A stretch of 64,000 bases of DNA from Reichenbachiella carrageenanivorans (GTDB taxonomy: Bacteria > Bacteroidota > Bacteroidia > Cytophagales > Cyclobacteriaceae), in the NCBI RefSeq assembly GCF_025639805.1, contig NZ_CP106735.1:4435501-4499500 (forward strand), given 5' to 3'. The notes below the pieces were generated by a model. It searched no databases and was not told the origin of the DNA. It worked only from the letters and a program-made list of their open reading frames with translations. Positions 45,601-53,597 of this stretch are shown piece by piece (positions within the stretch are counted from its first letter, which is position 1; each line of letters begins with the position of its first letter). The translations under genes were made by a program, and so were the position numbers.

Positions 45601-47951
45601 TTAGATTCTCTTTGTTCCAAATATACCTGTAGAGCAGCAGTAAGTGCCAATACTTGCTGTTTGATTTCTTCTATTTGATCCTCTCCGATTGCCATTCCCT
45701 TTCGGGTAATGATTTCATTTTCTTTTAATAGAACTACCAGCTCATCTGCTTTAAAATGTCTGACAGGCGCAACAATCCGATGCAACACATCTGCCACCTC
45801 CATCCACTTCCCACTTTCTTTGGCTATAGCCAAAGCACTTAAGTTCTCTTGCGCACTAGCAATGAATAATCCCACCATCTCAATCACAAATGCATCATCT
45901 CCCATTTTGCTCAAGCCTTCGAGACTATACACTGGCGGAGACATCTCCGCAGGCTTTTCAATATCAGCAGTCAGTTCCGCAATCAATGACAGCAACTCTT
46001 CCGCATCAAAAGGTTTATGAATGACGTGACAAATCCCTGCTTCTTTGGCTTTTTTCAACTCCTTTTCGGATACGGTAGCCGTCAGGCCTATGATAGGTAT
46101 TTGTGCATTCAAACCATCACCTGCTCTTACTTTTTTTGCCAATTCGATACCATCCAAATTGGGCATTCTAAAATCTAAAAGCAAAAGGTCAAAAGGTTTT
46201 TCCCTCAATAGTTGATCTGCTACCACACCATCGGACGCTTCACTCACCTTTGCTCCTAGTTCGCCTAAAGTCTCCTGCAAAAGTCGGCGATTGAATGGTT
46301 CATCATCTGCAAGGAGTAGGTGCAAACCAGGTCTGCGCATGTGCATCTGATGATCCTCCTGAACGGGCCATTCACTAGCCTCCTCATACGGTAGCTCCAC
46401 CCTAAAAGTAGACCCTTCCCCAAGTGTACTTTCCAATCGGAGCAACCCCTGATGCATAGCTACCAGCCTCTGGGTTATAGACAATCCCAATCCAGCCCCC
46501 TTTTCCTGATCGGATCCATTGGCCTGTTCGTATGCTTCGAAGATCCTCTTTTGCTTATCAGGGGCGATTCCTATACCCGTATCTTTTACCGACAGGTTTA
46601 ATTTAACCTTCCCTTCATCCAACACTTGACTAACGAACACCTCTACCTTGCCCCGCTCCGTAAACTTGATGCTATTGTAAATCAAATTCAATAAAATTTG
46701 TTTCAAACGATAGGGATCCCCCCACACGCCCGATAGTTTCTCTTCATATTTACCTTGTAGCCAAAGCCCCTTCTCCTCTGCTTTTGGTCGAAGCAGTAGG
46801 ATCGTCTGGCTCACTACCTCAACGGGATCAAAAGCGATGCGCTGCAAGACTATTTTGCCTGATTGCAACTTAGCCATGTCCAGCACATCGTCCAGCAAAT
46901 GCACCAAATGATCTGACGACTGTGCTATAATCTGAAGTTTTTCTCGTTGTTCTTCCTGCAATGGAGACTTCAAGAGCAAGCGAGAAAATCCCATAATGGC
47001 ATTCATGGGTGTCCTGATTTCATGGCTCATATTAGCCAAAAAGGCTTCCTTTTCACGAGCCAAGCGAAGTGCGTTTTTTCGCGAAGACGACAATACTCGC
47101 TGATAATTTTTGGTGCGTGATACATAGATGATCAGTACCAGCAAGGTGAGTAACAAACTAGCCGGTGCTATAATGCTAAAAATAGTAATGTATCTATTGG
47201 TATACTTGGCGCGGTTTTGCGCTCTGGCGGCCACATGCCTGATACGGTCGATCTGCATAGCGTTCATCTCAGCTATCAATTCATTGATTTTCAGATCGAT
47301 GGTCTGATGGTCTCGGTGCAAAGTAAATTCACGTATCTTCTGGTCGTATATCTTTTTCTCTGCTCTCCTCACTATCGAATCCAACAGCTCATTGGTCTGA
47401 TCTGGCTTTTCGGGAGCAGGTGATATTTCGGGCTCTTTTTTCCCAAACACTTTTTCTAAAAAAGAACGTTTTCGCTGAATAACAGTATCGACAGGTGGAC
47501 TCGATGACTGACTTAGATTCAGTCGCTCTTGTACTCCTGCAAAGGTTTCTTGAAGACCTTGATGATCCAGTTTGGAAACTTGCGTCAATATGGTGACTTT
47601 ATCGAGAATTAAGCTTTCGAGTGAATCTGTATAAACCACAAAGCTCGTATCTGCATTTCTTTGTTTCAATTGCGAAAGAGAAGTTAAAGCCTTGCCTACT
47701 CGCTCATCGAATTCGCGGATATAAACAGAATCTTCACTCAATACATAGGCACGAATGGCATTCTCCAAATCTTCAAGCGCCAGCTTCATGTCACTGAGTA
47801 GAATCAAATCTACATTAGGCTTCACCTCATCCTCTAGCGTGCCAATGATTTGATTTAGACTTTTGTAAGTGAAATAGCCCACAATAGCCACTCCTACTGT
47901 GAGTACCAAAAGTGCTCCGCTCAATAAGTATGGAAATAAAGTTTTTTTCAA
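45597..47951 (-). CDS. Hybrid histidine kinase
   Basis: 784 residues. Two membrane helices (about 7-28 and 253-277) bracket a ~220-residue helical periplasmic domain with a charged, proline-rich insert. HisKA has the phospho-His in NMSHEIRTPMNAIMGF near residue 310; the HATPase has NLIYNSIKFTERG, DTGIGIAPDK and GAGLGLSIT. A receiver domain (LLADDEPFN, LLLLDFRMPNLDG) and a C-terminal Hpt domain (VLHRIVAPVRHFKADE) follow. The phosphorelay probably runs His-Asp-His to the response regulator encoded by the next gene. Confidence 0.95.
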   Translation of the reverse strand: MKKTLFPYLLSGALLVLTVGVAIVGYFTYKSLNQIIGTLEDEVKPNVDLILLSDMKLALEDLENAIRAYVLSEDSVYIREFDERVGKALTSLSQLKQRNADTSFVVYTDSLESLILDKVTILTQVSKLDHQGLQETFAGVQERLNLSQSSSPPVDTVIQRKRSFLEKVFGKKEPEISPAPEKPDQTNELLDSIVRRAEKKIYDQKIREFTLHRDHQTIDLKINELIAEMNAMQIDRIRHVAARAQNRAKYTNRYITIFSIIAPASLLLTLLVLIIYVSRTKNYQRVLSSSRKNALRLAREKEAFLANMSHEIRTPMNAIMGFSRLLLKSPLQEEQREKLQIIAQSSDHLVHLLDDVLDMAKLQSGKIVLQRIAFDPVEVVSQTILLLRPKAEEKGLWLQGKYEEKLSGVWGDPYRLKQILLNLIYNSIKFTERGKVEVFVSQVLDEGKVKLNLSVKDTGIGIAPDKQKRIFEAYEQANGSDQEKGAGLGLSITQRLVAMHQGLLRLESTLGEGSTFRVELPYEEASEWPVQEDHQMHMRRPGLHLLLADDEPFNRRLLQETLGELGAKVSEASDGVVADQLLREKPFDLLLLDFRMPNLDGIELAKKVRAGDGLNAQIPIIGLTATVSEKELKKAKEAGICHVIHKPFDAEELLSLIAELTADIEKPAEMSPPVYSLEGLSKMGDDAFVIEMVGLFIASAQENLSALAIAKESGKWMEVADVLHRIVAPVRHFKADELVVLLKENEIITRKGMAIGEDQIEEIKQQVLALTAALQVYLEQRESK

Positions 47952-47990
47952 TGCAAGAAGCTGTAGATGACCAATTTGCCCATAGATACG

Positions 47991-48016
47991 AAAAAAGGGC
48001 TAAAAAGCCCTTTTTA
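47991..48016 (-). terminator. Terminator after the FGE-like gene
   Basis: AAAAAGGGCT (47992-48001) and AGCCCTTTTT (48006-48015) with a four-base loop, read on the minus strand into a T-run. It separates the formylglycine-generating-enzyme-like gene from the histidine kinase. Confidence 0.8.
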
Positions 48017-48042
48017 TATTCTAATTTTTTATCGCAAAAATC

Positions 48043-49110
48043 CTATTCAACCACCTCTACCACACATCTAAATCCTGTATGATTGAAACCTGAGTCTTTG
48101 GTAGAGCTCATTCGACGAGACACGCGATAGCCGCTACAATAATCGTCGTTGCACAGAAAAGAACCACCCCTGATCACATGCTTGGGCGAATATGGATCTC
48201 TTGGGTCATTATATTTCCCAGACCCTGAAGGATCCATCACTGTTCCTTGTTGCGCATCATTCTGGTAGGCGTTTACATCATATTTATCTACACACCATTC
48301 CCACACATTACCTGCCATATCGTAGAGCCCAAAACCATTAGGGCTAAATGACTTTACGGGAGCTGTCCCCTCAAATCCGTCGAGGACATAGTTTTGATAA
48401 GGGAACTTTCCTTGCCAAAAATTAGCCTTATCTATCGCTGTCTCTACAGACTCATTGCCCCAAGGATACTTGGCTTTGGTATCACCACCCATCGATGCCC
48501 ACTCCCACTCTGCCTCTGTAGGCAATCGCTTACCCGCCCAAGTGGCGTATGCCTGCGCGTCGTCCCATGCAATGTGTACCACAGGGTGATCCATACGATC
48601 CTTTATATTGCTGCCTGGTCCTTCTGGCTGTCGCCAATTAGCACCCACCATCCACTCCCACCACTGAGAGTAATCCTCTAGTGACACAGGACTGTCGGTT
48701 TGCTTAAACACCATCGAGCCCGCTCTCAGCACTGAATCGGCTGGCTTGGGTGTATTAGGCGGTAGCTGTTTGAGCATTTCATCCCAATCAATGTCACGTT
48801 CTGCAATAGTGATATAGTTTGTTGCTTTTACAAAAGCTTCAAATTGGGCGTTGGTTACTTCTGTTTCATCCATATAAAAAGAAGAAACGGATACCTCATG
48901 GCGAGGAAATTCGTCTTCACTCGCTTGATCTGACTTGCCTCCCATAGTAAAATACCCAGCAGGTATCAACACCATTCCTGAGCGATCTGCATTCTTTTTC
49001 ACAATCTCTTGTTGCTCTTCTGTCGGTGGAGTTTGGGTCGTTTCTTTTGCTTTATTGGTGCAGGCGGCTATTGTGACTAGTGCCCATAGTATATATATAG
49101 TTTGTCTCAT
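48043..49110 (-). CDS. Formylglycine-generating-enzyme-family lipoprotein
   Basis: Start taken at ATG 49110 (MRQTIYILWALVTIAAC), which gives a lipobox Cys at residue 17 and lies after the likely transcription start; a longer frame begins at 49158. The FGE-sulfatase domain has MVLIPAGYFTMGG, DETEVTNAQFEAFV, KRLPTEAEWEWA and GNVWEWC. The RGGSFLCNDDYCSGYR segment has two Cys separated by four residues, the pair that binds copper in true FGE, and ends GFRCVVE. This is the active FGE arrangement, so sulfatase maturation is likely, although GldJ/GldK-type relatives are structural. No sulfatase is seen here. Confidence 0.88.
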   Translation of the reverse strand: MRQTIYILWALVTIAACTNKAKETTQTPPTEEQQEIVKKNADRSGMVLIPAGYFTMGGKSDQASEDEFPRHEVSVSSFYMDETEVTNAQFEAFVKATNYITIAERDIDWDEMLKQLPPNTPKPADSVLRAGSMVFKQTDSPVSLEDYSQWWEWMVGANWRQPEGPGSNIKDRMDHPVVHIAWDDAQAYATWAGKRLPTEAEWEWASMGGDTKAKYPWGNESVETAIDKANFWQGKFPYQNYVLDGFEGTAPVKSFSPNGFGLYDMAGNVWEWCVDKYDVNAYQNDAQQGTVMDPSGSGKYNDPRDPYSPKHVIRGGSFLCNDDYCSGYRVSRRMSSTKDSGFNHTGFRCVVEVVE

Positions 49111-49151
49111 GCGTAATCTTAATGAAGGAATGATGTGTCTTTTCACTGACG

Positions 49152-49159
49152 CAAACATA
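49152..49159 (-). promoter_or_regulatory. Promoter -7 element for FGE-like gene
   Basis: TATGTTTG matches TAnnTTTG. A start near 49145 would place ATG 49110 about 35 bases downstream, and would exclude the alternative start codon at 49158. Confidence 0.45.
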
Positions 49160-49331
49160 ACAAGTTGCGTTTAGATCTCAGGGCACTTTTTTATCTAAAG
49201 GAAGATAATTCGTATTTATGAAAGGCTGCTCATATTGGTCTTCAAACCAATATGAGAAAACAAGCTTTTGCTTTTCATTTGATTTTGTGATGATAAAATA
49301 AGTGTAGACCACCATTCCTTTCAAAAAAGGA
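49160..49331. other. Intergenic region with hairpin, no gene
   Basis: Contains CTCATATTGGT/ACCAATATGAG (49229-49256, 11 base pairs, six-base loop) without a T-run, possibly an operator or RNA structure. No coding frame is seen. Confidence 0.5.
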
Positions 49332-49480
49332 CAAAAAATTAGCCAGATCAACGTTTTGATCTGGCTAAAGAATAATGAAGCAAATTTGTTAGTTAGGCAA
49401 CCTTCTTTACTTAAAAGGGATAATAAAAAGGTTAGGTTGGTTACTCCTTCATCAATAAACGAGTTGCCTTGTCTATTAAT
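49332..49480 (-). ncRNA. Predicted small RNA of about 150 bases
   Basis: Between a consensus promoter (49485-49515) and an intrinsic terminator: on the minus strand TTAGCCAGATCAA pairs with TTGATCTGGCTAA (49339-49351 with 49356-49368, 13 base pairs) and is followed by six Ts. The body folds by AGGCAAC (49463-49469) with GTTGCCT (49395-49401), and the enclosed CCTTTTTA with TAAAGAAGG. There is no coding frame longer than a few codons. I do not recognise an RNA family; a 6S-like rod shape is possible. Confidence 0.55.
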
Positions 49481-49484
49481 ACCT

Positions 49485-49515
49485 CAAAAGTACGACGAGC
49501 TATTTTGGATTGAAA
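49485..49515 (-). promoter_or_regulatory. Promoter of the predicted small RNA
   Basis: -33 TTTC at 49512-49515, a 19-base spacer and -7 TACTTTTG at 49485-49492. It is the same pattern as at 37387-37417 and no gene other than the small RNA lies downstream of it. Confidence 0.6.
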
Positions 49516-49612
49516 TAGGTACAGATACTGCAATTCAAAGTAGGTACTACTACCTAGTAGAAATATTCCGATAGAATTTGCTAAATTTCGCGCCGCTTAG
49601 TATGAGCATCCT

Positions 49613-51859
49613 ATGATTAACAAAAGAAATTCCTTCTTAGCCCTCGCTCTCGCAGTGATACTCCTTGGTCTTCTGGCAAATCAGCTGCCCAATCTCCGAT
49701 TCGATTACGAGTTAGAAAATTTCTTTCCTACACAAGACCCCGATCTCATCTATTATCAAGAGTTTACAGAGACATTTGGGCACGACAATGATTACTTACT
49801 CATAGGCTTTGAAGCCCAGCCTTCACTTTTTGACATTGATTTTCTTGGTCATATAGATGAAGGACTAAAGGCAGTAGGCAACTTGGCGGCCTCTCAACGA
49901 GTAATCTCTCCTACCTCTTTGAGGTTTGGTATTAAAACCCCTATGGGGCAAATACCTATTCCTTTATTACATCTTGAAGACCGTTCAAAACTCCTAAATG
50001 ACAGCGTAAAACTCTACAAACATCCGCTGTTTCGGGAGATGTTTATAGCCAAATCTGGCAAAAGCATGAAAGCCATTGTCCTACATAAACGATTTGCTAG
50101 TAAAGAAAAAGCAGATGAATATGTAGATGAGATCAGAGGTGTTTTTGAAAAGCAAAACCTACCCGTAAGAATAGCAGGAAAGGCCGTAGCTCAAACGGCG
50201 TTCGTCAATGCCGTAAAAGATGACTTTTCCAAATTCATAATCATAGCATTGGTTTTGATTTTTCTCATGCTCCTATTCTTCATGAGAAACCTCCTTCTTA
50301 TCACGATGTCCTTGCTAATTGCAGGTTTGTCTGTGGTAGCCACTATTGGGTTTATGGCACTGACTGGCAAAGATATAGACGTACTCTCATCACTCATCCC
50401 TACTATATTACTCGTCGTGTCTATGTCGGATATTATACATTTATATGCACACATACAGCAAGAATACAACGAGTCCAAAAACCTAAAAGCATCCATCAAC
50501 CAAGCGGTCCGAAAAGTGGGAATTGCTACACTTCTTACCTCTTTCACTACAGCTATCGGCTTTCTTACACTCGTTACTATCCAAGTAAAACCAATCATTG
50601 ACCTGGGGTTATATGCTGCAGCAGGGATCGCTTTTGCATTCATCATCACCTACTTGCTTTTTCCTACACTGGCATGCCTGACCCAGCCCACTATCTCCCA
50701 GCCATCTTCAGGCTTTATGCAAAACTGCCTAAAGAGCATCTACAAAATGGTGTCGACACGAGGCAAAAGTATTGGACTGGCTGCTATGCTTGTTTTAGTT
50801 GTGAGCCTGATTGGGCTCAAGCAAGTGGAGGTAGATGCATACTTAGTGAACGACCTTCCGAAACATGACCCCGTTAAAACTGATTTCATTTTTTTTGACG
50901 AAGAATTTTCTGGTTCCAAGCCATTCACTTTGAGCCTCTGGATCAAGGACGACACGAAACCCATCTATAGTCAGGAGGTAATTACCCAAATGGAGAAAAT
51001 CGAGCACCTGATACGAAAACATACAGGCGCTGGCGACTTGATCTCTCCAGTATCCTTTGTGAAGTTTGCCAACCAAAGCCTACATCAGGCTGCTCCAGAG
51101 TCGTATCAACTACCAGAGTCTTCCAGAGATTGGCAAAAAGTCTTTCAACAGATAAGAAAGACCCACCCAGAAAGAAAATCCACCAAAGTGAGCACCGAAG
51201 CGCTGGCACAAATCACTGGGTATTTTCAGGACTTAGGCTCGAAAGACGCCACCATCAAATACGAAAAACTCATCCACGCATTAGACGAGCAAGTAGATCA
51301 CCAGATCTTGGGCTATCGCCTTACAGGCACGACTTTGCTTATTGACAAAAGTCATGAATTGCTTTCGATGAATCTGATCAAAGGACTGTTGTTGGCGATG
51401 CTTATCGTAGGACTCATCGCTGGAGTCATGTTTCGATCTTGGCGCATGGTGCTCATCACCCTCCTACCCAATCTATTTCCTATTCTGGTCGTGGCCGCAA
51501 TTATGGGTTATTTTTCCATTCCTCTCAACTTGAGTACTTCGGTCATTTTTGCTATTTCTTTTGGCATCGTGGTAGACGATACGCTACACTTTTTGAGCCA
51601 ATTCAAACAAGAATACCAACCTGGCATACAGATAGAACAAGCTATCGAAAGATCCATATTAGCCACTGGCCGACCGATCCTAATTACAACTATATTACTC
51701 ACTTCGGGGTTCATCGTTTTTTGCTTCTCTAATTTCAGTGCCACCTTTTTTATGGGGCTGTTTGTGAGCATCTCGTTTGTAACGGCTCTACTGACAGACC
51801 TATACCTTCTACCTGTATTGCTGATCTGGTTTTTACCTAAAAAAACCAAAGACCTATGA
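49613..51859 (+). CDS. RND/MMPL-family exporter
   Basis: 748 residues with an N-terminal helix and two bundles of about five to six helices each (residues about 200-360 and 580-740), separated by large extracytoplasmic domains (residues about 30-190 and 400-570). It is the hydrophobe/MMPL-type RND architecture with internal duplication. The GFLTLVTIQVKPIIDLGLYAA and LSTSVIFAISFGIVVDDTLHFL segments contain the paired helix signatures. Substrates for this family are typically lipids, hopanoids or carotenoids; the actual one is unknown. The last 4 bases overlap the next gene. Confidence 0.9.
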   Translation: MINKRNSFLALALAVILLGLLANQLPNLRFDYELENFFPTQDPDLIYYQEFTETFGHDNDYLLIGFEAQPSLFDIDFLGHIDEGLKAVGNLAASQRVISPTSLRFGIKTPMGQIPIPLLHLEDRSKLLNDSVKLYKHPLFREMFIAKSGKSMKAIVLHKRFASKEKADEYVDEIRGVFEKQNLPVRIAGKAVAQTAFVNAVKDDFSKFIIIALVLIFLMLLFFMRNLLLITMSLLIAGLSVVATIGFMALTGKDIDVLSSLIPTILLVVSMSDIIHLYAHIQQEYNESKNLKASINQAVRKVGIATLLTSFTTAIGFLTLVTIQVKPIIDLGLYAAAGIAFAFIITYLLFPTLACLTQPTISQPSSGFMQNCLKSIYKMVSTRGKSIGLAAMLVLVVSLIGLKQVEVDAYLVNDLPKHDPVKTDFIFFDEEFSGSKPFTLSLWIKDDTKPIYSQEVITQMEKIEHLIRKHTGAGDLISPVSFVKFANQSLHQAAPESYQLPESSRDWQKVFQQIRKTHPERKSTKVSTEALAQITGYFQDLGSKDATIKYEKLIHALDEQVDHQILGYRLTGTTLLIDKSHELLSMNLIKGLLLAMLIVGLIAGVMFRSWRMVLITLLPNLFPILVVAAIMGYFSIPLNLSTSVIFAISFGIVVDDTLHFLSQFKQEYQPGIQIEQAIERSILATGRPILITTILLTSGFIVFCFSNFSATFFMGLFVSISFVTALLTDLYLLPVLLIWFLPKKTKDL

Positions 51860-52866
51860 AGATTAAATGGCTTGGGTTAGTTTTGATATTGGCCTGTAGT
51901 GCACAGCAAGACAAATCGAAAACAAAAATCAACGGTTTGTGTCTAGTAGCTCCTCCTTACGAAATAAGTGCTACTGACTATACACCTATCCTACAAGTAC
52001 ATGCCAACTGGGTAGCTGTAATCCCTTATGCCTTTTGTAGCCCCGATCAGCCAAAAGTCCAATTCAACTCCCCTAGACAATGGATTGGAGAAACGACTGC
52101 TGGTATCACACAGGCCATCTCACTGGCTCACGACGCTGGGCTACAAGTCATGCTCAAACCTCACCTGTGGGTGAAAGGCCAAGGCTGGGCTGGCGATCTA
52201 GACTTTGAGACAGAAGAACAAGTAGCCATTTGGATGGAAAGCTATACAGCCTATTTGCTCCACTTTGTGCAAGTGGCTACCGACCAACAGGTCGAAATGA
52301 TATCCATAGGTACAGAAATTCGACAGTTAGCAAACAAGTATCCTAACTACTGGAAAGATCTTATCGTCCAAGTCAGATCCATTTATCCTGGTGTGATCAC
52401 TTACTCGGCCAATTGGGACAATTATCAGCATATCAAATTTTGGAAAGATTTAGATTACATCGGGATAGATGCTTATTTCCCGTCTTCCAAATCCAAAACA
52501 CCAACCACATCAGAATGGATCGAAGCCAATCAAAACACCAAAGAGCAGCTAAAACAATTAGCAAAATCGTATGACAAGCAAGTGCTATTTACAGAGTTTG
52601 GTTTCGAAAGTATAGACTACTGTGCTCGTGGACATTGGGAACCTAACAAAAAGGATAAAGAAATAAACGAACAAGGACAAGCCAATGCTTATGAAGGACT
52701 ACTTCATAGCTACTGGACAGAAGATTGGTTGGCAGGTGGTTTTGCATGGAAATGGCACTACAAACATGCCGAAGCTGGTGGAGCTAATCATTCAGCATTT
52801 ACACCTCAAAACAAAATGGCAGAAAAAATACTCAGAAACGAGTATTTCAAACACTCCCGCCACTAA
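51856..52866 (+). CDS. GH113-like glycosidase lipoprotein
   Basis: 336 residues. A lipoprotein signal (LVLILACSAQ) puts Cys15 or so at the acylated position. The rest is a TIM barrel like glycoside hydrolase family 113 beta-mannanase: catalytic acid in ISIGTEIRQ and nucleophile in LFTEFGFESID, with LDYIGIDAYFP between them. It starts 4 bases inside the exporter (ATGA overlap). The pairing of a secreted glycosidase with an RND exporter is unusual and suggests a linked envelope or exopolysaccharide role. Confidence 0.85.
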   Translation: MKIKWLGLVLILACSAQQDKSKTKINGLCLVAPPYEISATDYTPILQVHANWVAVIPYAFCSPDQPKVQFNSPRQWIGETTAGITQAISLAHDAGLQVMLKPHLWVKGQGWAGDLDFETEEQVAIWMESYTAYLLHFVQVATDQQVEMISIGTEIRQLANKYPNYWKDLIVQVRSIYPGVITYSANWDNYQHIKFWKDLDYIGIDAYFPSSKSKTPTTSEWIEANQNTKEQLKQLAKSYDKQVLFTEFGFESIDYCARGHWEPNKKDKEINEQGQANAYEGLLHSYWTEDWLAGGFAWKWHYKHAEAGGANHSAFTPQNKMAEKILRNEYFKHSRH

Positions 52867-53020
52867 CTAAATTGCCTGCGATATAACAGGATGTTTACTG
52901 TAGATTTTTCTCATTTGCTTATTGTTTTATATGCAAATTGTACAATATTGCATCTGTTATTTATCGACTTGGAGCTTTCTCAATAACTCCATATTAATCT
53001 TTAAACTTAAAATATAAATT

Positions 53021-53542
53021 ATGAAAACTAAATTACTCGCACTAGCCCTAGTAAGTCTATTTGCAATCAATGGTGCTATGGCACAAGAACAAGGTGAAAT
53101 CAGAGCAGGATTAGGCCTTGTACTAGGTACAAAAGCAGGAGTAAGTGACACTGGCGAATCAAAAATCGGATTTGGTCTATCTCCATCTGTAGAATATCTA
53201 ATCACAGACGTAATTAGTGGTAATGCATCATACGATTTTTACTTCAAATCTTCTGTTGGTGGTGTTGATTACAAACTAAGCTATTTAAATATCGAAGGTA
53301 AATACTACTTCATGACTGATGATCTGCAGGTTTATGGACTAGCAGGAATCGGAGTTGGTTTTGCGAAAGCAGAAGCTAATGGAGTTTCTGCATCTACCTC
53401 AGAAACTGGTCTAAACATTGGTGGAGGTGTGTGCTTGCCACTTACTGACGTATTAGGATTCAACGGTGAGTTGAAATACCAAACTGCAGGTGACGGCCAA
53501 TTGGCTATCAAAGCAGGTGTATTCTACACTTTCGGTAACTAA
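53021..53542 (+). CDS. Small beta-barrel outer membrane protein
   Basis: 173 residues. Signal peptide cleaved after GAMA (mature QEQGEIRAGLGLVL). The mature chain shows alternating hydrophobic beta-strands (VEYLITDVISGNASYDFYFKS and QVYGLAGIGVGFAKA) and ends AIKAGVFYTFGN, the OmpA/OmpX-type barrel pattern. Its own terminator follows. A structural or porin-like role is inferred. Confidence 0.8.
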   Translation: MKTKLLALALVSLFAINGAMAQEQGEIRAGLGLVLGTKAGVSDTGESKIGFGLSPSVEYLITDVISGNASYDFYFKSSVGGVDYKLSYLNIEGKYYFMTDDLQVYGLAGIGVGFAKAEANGVSASTSETGLNIGGGVCLPLTDVLGFNGELKYQTAGDGQLAIKAGVFYTFGN

Positions 53543-53560
53543 GACGTACCAAAAAAACAT

Positions 53561-53597
53561 AAAAAAGTCCCGCTTCGATATGGAGCGGGACTTTTTT
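53561..53597. terminator. Bidirectional terminator
   Basis: A 14-base-pair stem: AAAAAAGTCCCGCT with AGCGGGACTTTTTT, loop TCGATATGG. It lies between the converging barrel protein and symporter genes, and its right arm overlaps the symporter stop codon by one or two bases. Confidence 0.9.
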
